Positions 1-9,644 are shown, counted from the stretch's first letter. The stretch is DNA of 64,000 bases from Geobacillus thermodenitrificans subsp. thermodenitrificans DSM 465 (GCF_000496575.1 NZ_AYKT01000008.1:186001-250000); one strand, 5' to 3'. The notes: generated by a model not told the origin, from the sequence alone. Numbers and translations are program-made.

Positions 1-544
1 TGCGTCGAATATTGGCATGGTGACGATAAAAAATAAACGAAGCCAACAATACCACCGCTACCGTCAATGGAATGTCATCCGTGAAGAAGACAGTGTACAC
101 GACCGCATACAGTGCTGCGGCCATTGATGACAGGGAGACGTAGCGCGAAACGGCCAACACGACAAGAAATACGGCGATCAGTGACAAAAAGAACAGCGGA
201 GAATAAAACAGCATCACTCCGCCTGATGTCGCCACTGCCTTGCCGCCGCGAAATTTAGCAAATATCGGGTACATATGGCCGACAACAGCGACCGCTCCAG
301 CCAAGAGCGGGTGAACGGGAACAGAAAAAAGCATTGGCAAGCTCGCTGCCAACGTCCCTTTCAACATATCGCCCAAAATGACGATCGTTCCCGCTTTCGC
401 TCCGAGCACGCGGAACGTGTTCGTTCCTCCGAGATTGCCACTCCCGTGCTCGCGAATGTCGATTCCGTAGCCGATTTTCCCGACAAGAAGACCAAACGGA
501 ATCGAACCGAGAAGATAAGCGATAAGTAAAATTAGTGCAGTCAT
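1..544 (-). CDS. plsY: Glycerol-3-phosphate acyltransferase PlsY, 3' end cut by the window
   Basis: Integral membrane acyltransferase that moves the acyl group from acyl-phosphate to glycerol-3-phosphate, the first step of phospholipid synthesis. The reverse strand reads [18 protein letters not shown], followed by the family motif around [15 protein letters not shown] and later [17 protein letters not shown], both typical of PlsY. About 181 codons are present and the frame is still open at base 1; family members are about 190-200 residues, so only the C-terminal end is missing. The start at 544 follows a GGGTG-like site. In Bacillus plsY (yneS) lies next to yneT-parE-parC; here those genes sit about 15 kb away, so the locus has been opened by insertions or rearrangement. 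Confidence 0.93.
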   Translation of the reverse strand, partial: MTALILLIAYLLGSIPFGLLVGKIGYGIDIREHGSGNLGGTNTFRVLGAKAGTIVILGDMLKGTLAASLPMLFSVPVHPLLAGAVAVVGHMYPIFAKFRGGKAVATSGGVMLFYSPLFFLSLIAVFLVVLAVSRYVSLSSMAAALYAVVYTVFFTDDIPLTVAVVLLASFIFYRHHANIRR

Positions 545-727
545 CTCGTTAAACACCCTTTACTGAACAAGTTTGTACATGTTTCTATTTTATCATGCAC
601 GTGCAAAAACGCTAGACAGGAATTTTGCATTTCAAACCGGCAACCGGTAAACTGAAAAGCAGATGGAAACGAACGGCCAGGCGGCGGTTGTTCGTTCCGT
701 AGCCAAAGCAAATAGAGAGGGGCGACG

Positions 728-1159
728 ATGATGATGAAAACGACCGTTACGTGGAATGGAAACATGTCGTTCAGCGGCCAAAGCGCTTCCGGTGTGACGA
801 TCCCGATGGATGCAGCGAAGGATGTCGGTGGCAACGATTCGGGTGCCCGTCCGATGGAGCTATTGCTTCATGCGTTGGCAGGTTGCACCGGCATTGATAT
901 CATTTTGATCTTGCAGAAAATGCGGCTTGATGTCCGCTCGTTTTCAATGGAGGTGGAAGGAACGCGCGCCGATGACCACCCAAAACGATTTACCGACATA
1001 CATATTCATTACGCGCTCGAAGGCGATTTGCCGGAAGAAAAAGTCATTCGCGCCATTCGGCTGTCAAAAGAAAAGTATTGTTCCGTCTCCCATTCGTTAA
1101 ATGCCGCTGTTACGGCGAGCTATTCCATTAACGGTATTCGCGGAAAGGAGACCATCTAA
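728..1159 (+). CDS. OsmC/Ohr-family protein
   Basis: A 143-residue OsmC-fold protein, probably a cytoplasmic thiol-dependent hydroperoxide reductase or a relative with another substrate. The two family cysteines are visible: C53 in HALAGCTGIDI and C118 in KYCSVSHSL. Three ATG codons lie in tandem at 728-736; a GAGAGGGG ribosome site precedes them, so any of the three may start. It is transcribed divergently from plsY and ends before a strong hairpin. The subgroup resembles YhfA-like OsmC proteins rather than classical Ohr; the substrate cannot be told from sequence. Confidence 0.85.
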   Translation: MMMKTTVTWNGNMSFSGQSASGVTIPMDAAKDVGGNDSGARPMELLLHALAGCTGIDIILILQKMRLDVRSFSMEVEGTRADDHPKRFTDIHIHYALEGDLPEEKVIRAIRLSKEKYCSVSHSLNAAVTASYSINGIRGKETI

Positions 1160-1268
1160 CGAAGCGCGGCTTTGCGATGTTGCTGTTTGGGCCGCTAGTG
1201 TGAACATGTCCTTGCTTATCGCACCGGCCCTTACAGTGGGGGATGAGCTACTCATTCCTGTAAGCGAG

Positions 1269-1306
1269 GAAAAGGTGTTTCGTCGACACGAGCGAAGCAC
1301 CTTTTC
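1269..1306 (+). terminator. Terminator after the OsmC-like gene
   Basis: GAAAAGGTG pairs with CACCTTTTC, extended by a TTCG/CGAA step; a T-rich stretch follows on the plus strand. Confidence 0.6.
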
Positions 1307-1998
1307 TTATTCGAACGCATAGTGACGATGGATCGTTTGGATGGACATTCATTTCTTCAACGAGCCGGATCGGCAAGACGAGCTCCTCATGCGATTTACT
1401 GATGCTTCCGCCCGTTTCGTGGGCAATGAGGTCGACGGCTTTCATCGCGGTGGGTGCGCAAGTCGTCTGTCGCTTTGTGCGGGCACTTCTTTTTTTCATT
1501 TCCACCGATGTCTTTATCCATTCCTTTTGCGCTTGTTTAGTTGTCAAAACGTCACCAGCTGCTCTTTTGGCGCCAGGCGAATAGAGGCGATAAGCGTTTT
1601 CCCTTCTGCCCATTCTTTGTTTATCAAACGTCGGTTCCATTGTTCAAACGATGCGCTGCCTTCATCTTCGTCGTAAGTGCGATACTTGATCAGCGAATGG
1701 TCAGCTAAACAGGCGATAACACAAGCTTGGTTTTGATGCCGATACTTTTTGCTGACATCCAGCTGCCAAGACGGTATACCGCTTCATCTAGACGACGAAT
1801 ACACAGTGACAGTCAACAGCTTCCTTGCTAATGGCTTCGCTATGTTGACCGAAAGGACCACACGCCAAGTAGGTTAATTTGATTATTCTTGTCGTGTGTA
1901 TTCGGAGGAGGAGTCTTTTTCGGTGCGGATTGAGGAGCAAACCACCCTGCTTTCATAACAGAACGAAAAGGGGAGGACAGATTGCTTGTAATAATGAA
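1307..1998. pseudogene. Gene-free stretch with decayed coding remnant
   Basis: About 690 bases without an intact gene. On the minus strand 1544-1783 stays open for about 79 codons and has a coding-like composition (for example FEQWNRRLINKEWAEGKTL), but it has no start codon and stops occur just upstream. I do not recognise the family. The rest shows no recognisable feature. The stretch is best read as the remains of an inactivated gene. Confidence 0.35.
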
Positions 1999-2036
1999 GA
2001 AAACGGTATCCCCAATGAGCGGGGACACCGTTTCTT
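1998..2036 (-). terminator. Terminator downstream of pepT
   Basis: A 13-bp stem (AAACGGTGTCCCC against GGGGATACCGTTT on the minus strand, one G-U pair) about 50 bases past the pepT stop, followed by a T-rich tail on the minus strand. Confidence 0.7.
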
Positions 2037-2085
2037 TCATCATGGCGTAAAACGGCTTTTGGACGATAGGCAAACGAACCATAGA

Positions 2086-3321
2086 TTAGGATGTTTTTTG
2101 TTCGAACAGCTTGATGATCTCCACGATCACTTCGGCGGCTTTCACCATCGTATCGACGGAAATGTATTCATAACGGCCATGGAAATTTTCACCGCCGGCA
2201 AAAATGTTCGGTGTTGGCAGCCCCATATATGACAATTGGGACCCGTCTGTGCCACCGCGGATCGGTTTCACTTTCGGTTCGATGCCCAAGTTTGTCATGG
2301 CCTCATGGGCGATGTCGACGATATGGTGCACCGGTTCAATTTTTTCGCGCATGTTGTAATATTGGTCATTGATTTCAATAGAAATCCGGTCATTGCCGTA
2401 TTTTTGCGCGAGCGCGGCGGCGATGTCTTTCATTTTTGCCTTGCGTGCCTCAAATTGCTCGCGGTCAAAATCGCGGATAATGTAATACAGCTTTGTTTCC
2501 TCCACATTGCCTTGGAACGAAAGCAAATGGTAAAACCCTTCATATCCGTCCGTATGTTCAGGCGCTTCGTTTGCTGGCAGCTGTTGCTGGAACTCCAAGG
2601 CGATTTTGATCGAGTTGATCATTTTTCCTTTTGCCGTGCCCGGATGGACGTTTTTTCCTTTAATGGTGATTTTGGCTTCCGCTGCGTTAAAGCTTTCGTA
2701 CTCCAATTCGCCGAGCGGTCCCCCGTCGACCGTATATGCAAATTGGGCGCCAAATTGAGCGACATCAAATTTGTGCGGCCCGCGGCCGATTTCTTCATCT
2801 GGTGTAAAGGTGACGCGCACTTTGCCGTGCTTAATTTCCGGGTGTTGAATGAGATAGTTCATCGCCGTCATAATTTCGGCGATTCCCGCTTTGTCGTCGG
2901 CGCCTAGCAGCGTCGTCCCATCCGTCGTAATGAGCGTATGTCCTTTGTAGTTGGCAAGCTCCGGGAAGTCTTTCGGCGATAGGATGATGTGCTGCTGTTC
3001 GTTTAACACGATGTCGCCACCGTCATATTGTTCAATGATCTGCGGGTTGACGTTTGTTCCGGTAAATTCCGGTGCCGTGTCGAGATGAGCCAAAAAGCCA
3101 ATCGTTGGCACGTTTTTGTCCGTATTGGCCGGCAAGGTTGCCATCACATAGCCGTTTTCATCGACGGTCACTTCTTCCATGCCGATTGCTTTTAGCTCCT
3201 CGACTAACATTCTCGCTAGATCCCATTGCCCTTGGGTCGAAGGGCACGTGTTGCTTTCCGGATCGGATTGGGTGTCGACTTTGACGTATCGGGTGAAGCG
3301 TTCAATGAGTTCTTGTTTCAT
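2086..3321 (-). CDS. pepT: Peptidase T (tripeptide aminopeptidase)
   Basis: Cytoplasmic zinc aminopeptidase of family M20B that removes the N-terminal residue from tripeptides. The 411-residue protein starts [20 protein letters not shown] and shows the M20 metal-site motifs HLDTAPEF (about residue 80), [11 protein letters not shown], and [10 protein letters not shown] with the catalytic Glu pair; [17 protein letters not shown] near the C-terminus is also family-typical. The frame is open 20 codons further upstream, but the chosen ATG has a GGGGGG-type ribosome site at the right distance and matches PepT N-termini. Single-gene unit, closed by the hairpin at 1998-2036. Confidence 0.95.
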   Translation of the reverse strand: MKQELIERFTRYVKVDTQSDPESNTCPSTQGQWDLARMLVEELKAIGMEEVTVDENGYVMATLPANTDKNVPTIGFLAHLDTAPEFTGTNVNPQIIEQYDGGDIVLNEQQHIILSPKDFPELANYKGHTLITTDGTTLLGADDKAGIAEIMTAMNYLIQHPEIKHGKVRVTFTPDEEIGRGPHKFDVAQFGAQFAYTVDGGPLGELEYESFNAAEAKITIKGKNVHPGTAKGKMINSIKIALEFQQQLPANEAPEHTDGYEGFYHLLSFQGNVEETKLYYIIRDFDREQFEARKAKMKDIAAALAQKYGNDRISIEINDQYYNMREKIEPVHHIVDIAHEAMTNLGIEPKVKPIRGGTDGSQLSYMGLPTPNIFAGGENFHGRYEYISVDTMVKAAEVIVEIIKLFEQKTS

Positions 3322-3726
3322 GAAGAGTCCCCCCTTGGTTATACACGAATTTGACAACGGATCAACCGCTCTGCCACCCATGAGGAAACGAAGGCGGTGT
3401 TTTCCATTCTATTCTATCACACGCAGTGTAAACGGTAAAAAAGAAGGAGCAGTTGTTTGCAAGAAAACTGGGAGCACGGGGAGAGGACATTCCTCGCCCA
3501 TTGACGCATTTGACATAAAAAGCGGTTCGTGATCGGCACAGAATCATTTCTATCATTTTTGTAGTATTTGCGCATTTCCTACTATTATGCACAAAAGCAA
3601 TGGGCTGCATACGCAAATGTGCAGTATAATGAAAAGGACGGGTGTGTCGTCAAGCCTCTACATAATAAGCTCACACCTGCTTAGCCGTCCAGTACAGACA
3701 AAGTAGACGGAAGGAGAGGACAACCG
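3322..3726. other. Intergenic region between pepT and the threonine synthase-like gene
   Basis: About 400 bases without a gene. A good -10 hexamer (TATAAT, 3625-3630) lies about 95 bases before the plus-strand gene, with no clear -35; it probably drives that gene. Nothing else is recognisable. Confidence 0.4.
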
Positions 3727-4938
3727 ATGTCATTTAGTTACGCATCCCATCTCTACTGCTCGAAATGCGAACGTACATATGATGTCGATCACGTGCACCA
3801 GCTTTGCGAATGCGGTTCTCCACTTCTAGTCGCCTATGATTTGGAAGCGATGCGCCAAGAAGTGGCACGGGAAGCGCTCAAGGAACGTGAACCGAGCTTA
3901 TGGCGGTATCATGAGCTATTGCCGGTGAAACATCCCAAACATATCGTCTCTTTAGGTGAAGGGATGACCCCGCTTGTACGAATGGCGCGCCTTGGCCGGA
4001 ACATCGGGATTGATTCACTTTATATGAAAGACGAAGGGGTCATTCCAACGGGGACGTTTAAAGCTCGCGGGGCGGCGGTCGGCGTTTCCAAAGCGAAAGA
4101 ATTGGGGGTCGAACAGCTTGCTATGCCGACAAACGGCAACGCAGGGGCGGCGTGGTCGCTTTATGCTTCTCGAGCCGGCATTCGTGCGACGGTGGTTATG
4201 CCGGTGGATGCACCGGAGTTGACGCGCAAGGAATGTGCCATCGCAGGGGCGGAATTGTATTTAGTCAACGGCTTGATCAGCGATGCTGGACAAATCGTGG
4301 CGAAAGCGATCCGTGAATACGGTTGGTACGATGCTTCTACATTGAAAGAACCGTATCGGATTGAAGGAAAGAAAACGATGGGACTTGAGATTGCCGAGCA
4401 GCTCTCTTGGCAGCTTCCGGATGTCATCTTGTATCCGACCGGGGGCGGCGTTGGGCTCATCGGCATTTACAAGGCAATCAAAGAACTGCAGGCGCTTGGT
4501 TGGGTAAGCGGCAAGATGCCGCGGCTTGTCGCTGTGCAAGCCGAGCATTGCGCACCGATTGTGAAGGCATGGAACGAGAAAAAGCGTGAGTCGGAATTTT
4601 GGCCGAACTCTCATACGGTGGCGTTTGGCATTAACGTGCCAAAAGCGCTTGGCGACTTTCTTGTGCTTGAGGCGGTGTATGAGACGGATGGCTGTGCGAT
4701 TGCTATCGACGATGAGGCGATTTTGGCACAACAGCAGATGGTGGCAAAAGCGGAAGGGGCGTTCATTTGCCCGGAAGGAGCGGCGGCGTTTGCGGCGGCT
4801 CGCCAGCTGCGCGAAAGCGGTTGGATTCGTGACGGGGAGACCGTCGTTGTGCTAAATACTGGAACCGGATTGAAATACGCTGATATGGTCAATGTCAATC
4901 CGCCGGTACTCGAGCTGGGGGAGGAGCTGATTAGATAA
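3727..4938 (+). CDS. Threonine synthase-like PLP enzyme with N-terminal zinc ribbon
   Basis: Fold-type II PLP enzyme of 403 residues. Threonine synthase converts O-phosphohomoserine to threonine. The N-terminus carries a CxxC...CxC ribbon (C11, C14, C27, C29); the PLP lysine is in PTGTFKARGAA (about residue 110), and YPTGGGVGLIG is the phosphate-binding loop. The usual Bacillus ThrC is about 350 residues and lacks the ribbon, so this is the longer archaeal-like type and may be a second copy or have a related beta-elimination role. It stands alone, without hom or thrB next to it. The start has a GGAGAGG ribosome site. Confidence 0.85.
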   Translation: MSFSYASHLYCSKCERTYDVDHVHQLCECGSPLLVAYDLEAMRQEVAREALKEREPSLWRYHELLPVKHPKHIVSLGEGMTPLVRMARLGRNIGIDSLYMKDEGVIPTGTFKARGAAVGVSKAKELGVEQLAMPTNGNAGAAWSLYASRAGIRATVVMPVDAPELTRKECAIAGAELYLVNGLISDAGQIVAKAIREYGWYDASTLKEPYRIEGKKTMGLEIAEQLSWQLPDVILYPTGGGVGLIGIYKAIKELQALGWVSGKMPRLVAVQAEHCAPIVKAWNEKKRESEFWPNSHTVAFGINVPKALGDFLVLEAVYETDGCAIAIDDEAILAQQQMVAKAEGAFICPEGAAAFAAARQLRESGWIRDGETVVVLNTGTGLKYADMVNVNPPVLELGEELIR

Positions 4939-5087
4939 AGTTGACAACTAGTCGCGGCAAGTCGACTGTGCGGGAAACGAAAGCACAGCATGTTCGGTCA
5001 ACTTGTCATCAAGCTGTTAATCGTAGACAAAATGATATGAAAATTGTATACTAAATTTATCATTATCAATAATAAAAGAATATGATT

Positions 5088-5213
5088 CATCTTCGGGGCA
5101 GGGTGAAATTCCCGACCGGCGGTGATGGGGTGGATGCCCCTCAGCCCGCGAGCCGCAAGGCAGGATCCGGTGCGAGTCCGGAGCCGACAGTATAGTCTGG
5201 ATGGGAGAAGATG
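5088..5213 (+). promoter_or_regulatory. FMN riboswitch (RFN element)
   Basis: The aptamer shows the conserved blocks in order: CTTCGGGGCAGGGTGAAATT, CCGACCGGCGGT, AGCCCGCGAGC, GGATCCGGTG, and TCCGGAGCCGACAGT before the closing strand GATGGGAGAAGATGAAG. FMN binding is expected to favour the terminator at 5273-5304 and reduce expression of the riboflavin transporter gene. Confidence 0.97.
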
Positions 5214-5272
5214 AAGGTTTGCCGGCGTTTGGCGCCATGCGCCTGACGCTTAGTTGAGTTCGCCCTTTTTCT

Positions 5273-5304
5273 CCCTTAAGCCCTTGGGTTTAAGGGGTTT
5301 TTTA
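5273..5304 (+). terminator. Riboswitch-controlled terminator
   Basis: CCCTTAAGCCC pairs with GGGTTTAAGGG (one G-U), followed by GTTTTTTATT; it lies between the FMN aptamer and ribU. Confidence 0.9.
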
Positions 5305-5368
5305 TTGGCGTTCGCTCGGCAGCCTTCTTCTTGTGAGGATGGATCACGAGAAGGAGAGGAGAACAAGC

Positions 5369-5953
5369 ATGAAATCATTCAACATCCGCACCTTTGTGGC
5401 TGTCAGTGTCTTTAGTGCTGGTGCGTACTTGCTCATGATGCTCAACTTTCCGCTTCCGCCATTTCCTAACTTTTTGCTTGTAGATTTTAGCGACATCCCG
5501 GCGCTTGTCGCCGCGCTTTTGTACGGCCCGCTTGCCGGCGTGTTTGTTGAGCTGTTGAAAAACGTGCTGAACTATTTTCTTGTCGGCAGCGCCACTGGCG
5601 TTCCAATCGGACAGATCGCCAACTTCACTGCCGGGGTGGCGTTTATTTTGCCAGTTTCCTATATTTATCGCAGAGCTGCATCAAAAAAAGGCATGCTACT
5701 TGGACTGGCGGCGGGAACAGCGACAATGGCTCTCGTCATGAGCGTGCTCAACTACTATGTCTTTTTGCCGGCATATACGCTCTTCCTTGGCGCTCCGGCG
5801 ATGAGTGCGCCGGAAACAAAAGCGTTGGTCATTTCCGCTATTTTGCCGTTTAACGCGGCAAAAGGGGTGCTCATGGCTGTTGTGTTTATGCTTCTCTTTT
5901 TGCGCCTTCGCCCATGGCTGCAAAAACAAGCTGTCGCTCGCCGAGCGGCATAG
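5369..5953 (+). CDS. ribU: Riboflavin transporter RibU (ECF S-component)
   Basis: Membrane substrate-binding subunit of an energy-coupling factor transporter for riboflavin. It has 194 residues with about six hydrophobic segments; the stretches FPNFLLVDFSDIPALVAALL and GPLAGVFVELLKNVLNYF are characteristic of RibU. The start at 5369 follows AAGGAGAGG; an earlier in-frame ATG at 5333 lacks a site. The upstream FMN riboswitch supports both function and regulation. The ECF energising module (EcfA/A'/T) is not in the window. Confidence 0.95.
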   Translation: MKSFNIRTFVAVSVFSAGAYLLMMLNFPLPPFPNFLLVDFSDIPALVAALLYGPLAGVFVELLKNVLNYFLVGSATGVPIGQIANFTAGVAFILPVSYIYRRAASKKGMLLGLAAGTATMALVMSVLNYYVFLPAYTLFLGAPAMSAPETKALVISAILPFNAAKGVLMAVVFMLLFLRLRPWLQKQAVARRAA

Positions 5954-5963
5954 CCAAACAAAA

Positions 5964-6002
5964 AAACGAGGGTTTCTGCTTCAAACCCTCGTTTTTTTGT
6001 TT
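5964..6002. terminator. Bidirectional terminator between ribU and the YuiH-like gene
   Basis: ACGAGGGTTT pairs with AAACCCTCGT, flanked by A-runs on the left and T-runs on the right, so it can end both convergent transcripts. Confidence 0.9.
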
Positions 6003-6027
6003 CTACTGCTGGTTTCATCAGATTTCC

Positions 6028-6648
6028 TCACCAAAATCGAAACCTTGATATCGATTCGGCGAATCGCTCTTCTTTAAATGGATTTGCGGTCATTGAATAG
6101 CCGCGCTCTTCCCAATAGCCTGGCTCGTCCTCTTTCATAAAGCGGATGCCGGACGCCCATTTTGCGCCTTTCCATAAGTAAAACGTGGCTGGTGGAATGA
6201 AACGGAGCGGGTAGCCGTGCTTCGGCGAAATGTCTTGCCAATCGTGGTGTTTGTCTTTCCACCGATAGACAAACAGCGCATCGTCACCCATCAACGCTTC
6301 AAGTGGCAAGTTCGCGGAATAGCCGAACCGGTCGCCGTTTAAGTAGCCGTAAATTTTTACGTACTTCACACCCGGTTCTAGTTCAACGAAGCGCAAAAAC
6401 TCGCGAAAGGCGATGCCTTCAAACGTCGTATCAAATTTCGACCATGTCGTGACACAATGCATGTCGACGGTGGAAATTGTTTTCGGCAGCGCCATCACTT
6501 CTTGATAGGAGAAGGACACCTCCTTTTTGACCTCGCCGAACAGTCGAAAATTCCATGTCGTCTCATCAAATTCGTACACGTCCCCTTCATGTAAAATCGG
6601 CCATTTTTCCGTCTCGAACTGGCCGGGAGGGAGTTGTTTTGCCATCAT
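6028..6648 (-). CDS. yuiH: Sulfite oxidase-like molybdopterin protein (YuiH type)
   Basis: A protein of about 206 residues with the oxidoreductase molybdopterin-binding fold. The motif TVDMHCVTTWSKFDTTFEG holds the cysteine that ligates Mo in this family, and ISPKHGYPLRFIPP and LWKGAKWASGIRFM are conserved further on. There is no signal peptide and no heme domain, so it acts in the cytoplasm or through an unknown partner. ATG codons at 6648 and 6645 and a GTG at 6654 are in frame; AAAGGAG lies 5 and 8 bases before the two ATGs, so the start is one of these. Substrate unknown. Confidence 0.85.
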   Translation of the reverse strand: MMAKQLPPGQFETEKWPILHEGDVYEFDETTWNFRLFGEVKKEVSFSYQEVMALPKTISTVDMHCVTTWSKFDTTFEGIAFREFLRFVELEPGVKYVKIYGYLNGDRFGYSANLPLEALMGDDALFVYRWKDKHHDWQDISPKHGYPLRFIPPATFYLWKGAKWASGIRFMKEDEPGYWEERGYSMTANPFKEERFAESISRFRFW

Positions 6649-6862
6649 ACGCACTCCTTTGGAAATAGAATGTTTTCTTGCATTTAATGATACGAAAGGA
6701 AAGGGAGAGGATGCAACGAGAGAAGGGAAAAAACGAAACGCGAAACAACATCGTCATCTTATCGCACGCTCTTTCATTCGCCCGCAAGAATAATTTTTTC
6801 CTTTCATGCACATCGTATCCAATAGGGCTTTTATGACCAAACCCAGAGGAGTCAGGAGCGTG

Positions 6863-8539
6863 ATGCCGATGGATGAACAAAGAGAACGACGGTTTTTGCT
6901 TTTAGCGCTTGGCGTCATCGCCCTTTATGTGTCCCCGCTGTTTATCCTTGGTGAGAATGCGCATATTCGTGTCCACGATAATTTGGATTCCAACATCGCC
7001 TGGTATAAAGTGCTTGCTGAAAGCGGGCAAATCACCGGACCGCTTGATGCGAAAATTCCGCAAATCGCTAATGGTGAATTATCGAGAAACGCGCTCGGAT
7101 CCGAGTTGACCGGCATCGTCTGGCTGCATGCCTTGTTTCCGACGATGATCGCTTATGCACTTAGCCAAACGATCACAAGAGTTGTGGCGTTTGTCGGCAT
7201 GTATTTGCTTTTGAAAACCCATATTTTGCCCGAGCGGCGCTGGATGGCTGTCCGCATTGGGGTGGCGCTGGCGTTTTCCCTCACACTTTTTTGGCCGTCA
7301 GGGATGTTAAGCACGCTAGGCATGCCGCTTGCGCTCTGGGCGTTTTTGAACATTCGAAAGGGGGAGCGGTCTTGGAAAAATTACGCGGTGCTGACGCTTC
7401 TCCCGCTTTATTCAAGTTTTGTACTTGGTTTCTTTTTCTTTCTTGCCGCCATGGGCGCTCTTTGGCTTTTGGATGTACTGCGCGGAAAGGGATGGAACAT
7501 CCGCTTTTTCGCTTCAATTGCCTATATGACGCTGCTTTATTTGCTTGTCGAGTACCGGCTTGTTTATTCGTTTTTATGGGAAGATGAACCGACGAGCCGG
7601 GATGAGTATTTCCATGCACGCTTGACGTTTTGGCATTGTGTCCGTTTAACATGGAAAAACTTTATTCTCGGCCATCACCACGTCATGACTGAGCATACGT
7701 TTTTCATTTTGCCGGTCTGGTTCATCGCTTTGTTCATAGTTTTCGCCAAAAGACGATGGAAAGAGGAACGGCTGTTTCTTTTCTTGTTCGGTCTTAACTT
7801 TGCGCTGTCGGCATGGTACGCCTTTTGGTTTTATAAAGGGTGGCTGCCGCTGACCGAGCGGTTTCATTTTTTGGATACGTTTAATTTCGCCCGTTTTCAT
7901 TTTTTGCGTCCGCTCATCATCTATGTGCAATTTGCGCTGGCGTTGAAAATCGTGTGGCAATACAGCGGAAAGGGGAAAACGTGGGCGAAACGGTTGTTAG
8001 CGGCGCAAATGATTCTCGTGTTTTTCATTAACGAGGAAATCGTCTTCCGTTATGAACCGACGGTGAAACAATTTTATGCGGAAGAACAGTTTCAACAAAT
8101 CAAACAATACATCGGGCTTCCTGTGTCCGATTACCGCGTCGTAAGCATCGGCATTCATCCGGCTATTGCTCAATACAACGGGTTTTACACGCTCGATACG
8201 TACAACAACTTTTACCCGTTGTCATACAAATACGAGTTCCGTAAAATCATTGAACGTGAACTGGCCAAAAGCAAGACGATCCGTACGTATTTTGACGAAT
8301 GGGGCGGGCGTTGCTACATCTTTACGGCGGAGCTTGGCAAACGGTATATGTTTACGAAACAGTCGAAAAAGCGGCTGAAGAATTTGCAGCTGAATACAGA
8401 ACAGTTGAAAAAAATGGGCGGCCGCTATATTTTCTCGGCCGTTCCGATCGATAATGCAGCTGAGAACAGGCTGACGCTTGAGCGTGTGTTTACTTCCGAC
8501 GAATCAGCATGGACGATTTACTTGTATAAGGTGAATTGA
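6863..8539 (+). CDS. Polytopic membrane protein, DUF6044/YkoS-like
   Basis: A 558-residue protein with about ten hydrophobic segments over the first 400 residues and a hydrophilic C-terminal part of about 150 residues. The lumenal-loop motif RVHDNLDSNIAWYKVL near the N-terminus and the overall plan recall GT-C type glycosyltransferase-like membrane proteins; I associate it with the Bacillus YkoS group from memory. The start at 6863 follows AGGAG closely; GTG 6860 and ATG 6869 are alternatives, and the frame is open back to 6806. Monocistronic, with its own terminator. Biochemical role unknown. Confidence 0.7.
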   Translation: MPMDEQRERRFLLLALGVIALYVSPLFILGENAHIRVHDNLDSNIAWYKVLAESGQITGPLDAKIPQIANGELSRNALGSELTGIVWLHALFPTMIAYALSQTITRVVAFVGMYLLLKTHILPERRWMAVRIGVALAFSLTLFWPSGMLSTLGMPLALWAFLNIRKGERSWKNYAVLTLLPLYSSFVLGFFFFLAAMGALWLLDVLRGKGWNIRFFASIAYMTLLYLLVEYRLVYSFLWEDEPTSRDEYFHARLTFWHCVRLTWKNFILGHHHVMTEHTFFILPVWFIALFIVFAKRRWKEERLFLFLFGLNFALSAWYAFWFYKGWLPLTERFHFLDTFNFARFHFLRPLIIYVQFALALKIVWQYSGKGKTWAKRLLAAQMILVFFINEEIVFRYEPTVKQFYAEEQFQQIKQYIGLPVSDYRVVSIGIHPAIAQYNGFYTLDTYNNFYPLSYKYEFRKIIERELAKSKTIRTYFDEWGGRCYIFTAELGKRYMFTKQSKKRLKNLQLNTEQLKKMGGRYIFSAVPIDNAAENRLTLERVFTSDESAWTIYLYKVN

Positions 8540-8540
8540 A

Positions 8541-8580
8541 AACAGCGGCTTTTCCTGAAGGCAAAAGCCGCTGTTTTATG
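8541..8580. terminator. Bidirectional terminator
   Basis: AACAGCGGCTTTT pairs with AAAAGCCGCTGTT, between two convergent genes, with T-runs on both strands. Confidence 0.9.
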
Positions 8581-8583
8581 AGC

Positions 8584-9216
8584 TTAGCTGCGGTGATGAT
8601 CCAATCGCGCAAGCTGCCTGTCATGCCACTTTGAGAGCAGCCATAGGGCAATCATTGTCCCGATGAGTGTACATAACATATCCCATTGTGTATCCCAAAT
8701 ATTTCCTTGCATCCCCAAAAAGTCCTTTGATGCCTTTCCACCTTTAAAGATGATCGAGACGAGCCATTCGATGATCTCATACAGGGCAGCGATAGCGAGC
8801 GACATGCCCGTGACGATGATGAAAAGCCACGCGCCGCGCGGCAACGGCGTTTTCCGCAGGAGGAGCTCTCTGAGAACGATAGCGAACATCCCTTTGAGGA
8901 AATGGCCAAATCGGTCGTAATGGTTGCGTTCCAAATGAAATACATCTTTGATCCAGTTAAAAAAGGGAACTTTGGAATAAATATAATGACCGCCAATAAA
9001 CATGATGATCACCAATATAGCAATGATGACATATGACATCGTGGTCAACCGAAAGCGTCGGTATAGGGCGATTACAATCACAAGCCCAATCAGCGCCGGG
9101 GTGACCTCGAGCGCCCACACTGCATAGCTAGTCGGACGAATGGCCGACCAAACGAACACAGCGGCAACGACCAGCAACAACAGCCCATGAACGCGGGGTT
9201 GTTTTGCCTGTTCCAC
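8584..9216 (-). CDS. DUF2238/YjdF-family membrane protein
   Basis: A 210-residue protein with about six transmembrane segments. The family signature is the charged stretch around ERNHYDRFGHFLKG, then AALYEIIEWLVSIIF and DFLGMQGNIWDTQWDM, which place conserved His, Asp, Glu and Trp residues near the membrane face. The start is GTG at 9216, behind an ideal AAGGAGG seven bases away; the longer open frame upstream lacks coding character. The function of this family is not established; a membrane-bound enzyme role is possible. Confidence 0.85.
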   Translation of the reverse strand: MEQAKQPRVHGLLLLVVAAVFVWSAIRPTSYAVWALEVTPALIGLVIVIALYRRFRLTTMSYVIIAILVIIMFIGGHYIYSKVPFFNWIKDVFHLERNHYDRFGHFLKGMFAIVLRELLLRKTPLPRGAWLFIIVTGMSLAIAALYEIIEWLVSIIFKGGKASKDFLGMQGNIWDTQWDMLCTLIGTMIALWLLSKWHDRQLARLDHHRS

Positions 9217-9354
9217 TTGTTTTCCTCCTTGGCAGAGCAAGATGAGTCTACTGTCATTATTCGGAAAATCGCCGATTTTATACGAAGCATTTTCACACGA
9301 AGAAGAACTACACCAATTTTGTACTGAAAAAATGAAAGAAAGAAGGGAGAAACC

Positions 9355-9498
9355 ATTCACATCCACCGGTTTCGCGAGATATGGCTAGCTGACGATGAAT
9401 ACAGAGTCAACGATGATGAGCTCAGAAAAAATATGGAAGAATATAGGCGGGCGAAACAACGTTTTTTCGAGCTCCCGGCGAAAATAGACAAAGTTTAG
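9355..9498 (+). CDS. Possible 47-residue protein without a usual start codon
   Basis: A stop-free frame begins after a TGA at about 9325 and ends with TAG at 9496-9498. It reads as a charged, protein-like stretch (FREIWLADDEYRVNDDELRK then NMEEYRRAKQRFFELP). The only start with a good ribosome site (AAGGGAG) would be ATT at 9355; the first ATG lies 24 codons further in. It may be a real small gene with a rare start, or the 3' remnant of a gene whose front has been lost. Family not recognised. Confidence 0.3.
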   Translation: MHIHRFREIWLADDEYRVNDDELRKNMEEYRRAKQRFFELPAKIDKV

Positions 9499-9605
9499 TG
9501 GCTATCAAAATAGAGATGGATGTCATGATGCGCTGTTGTCAAACGGGTTGAGGATGCCACAATGCCTACAGATAGGGAAACGTTCCTAATTTTTCAACAA
9601 GCATA

Positions 9606-9619
9606 CGAATGTATATTCG
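9606..9619 (+). promoter_or_regulatory. Possible LexA (SOS) box before the toxin gene
   Basis: CGAATGTATATTCG is a perfect dyad with two substitutions against the Bacillus LexA consensus CGAACRNRYGTTCG. It sits where the -35 region of the promoter with TATAAT at 9639-9644 would be. Confidence 0.4.
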
Positions 9620-9644
9620 CATTTGATTGATTCGATGGTATAAT
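9616..9644 (+). promoter_or_regulatory. Promoter of the small toxin gene
   Basis: A consensus -10 (TATAAT, 9639-9644) with a poor -35 (TTCGCA, 17-base spacing). Transcription should start near 9651, leaving a leader of about 60 bases. Confidence 0.5.

Noticed and set aside
2236-2907. Long open frame of 223 codons on the plus strand
   Set aside because: It is the antisense shadow of pepT; no family features and unusual composition.
5017-5238. Small minus-strand gene over the FMN riboswitch
   Set aside because: It is antisense to the aptamer and has no ribosome site.
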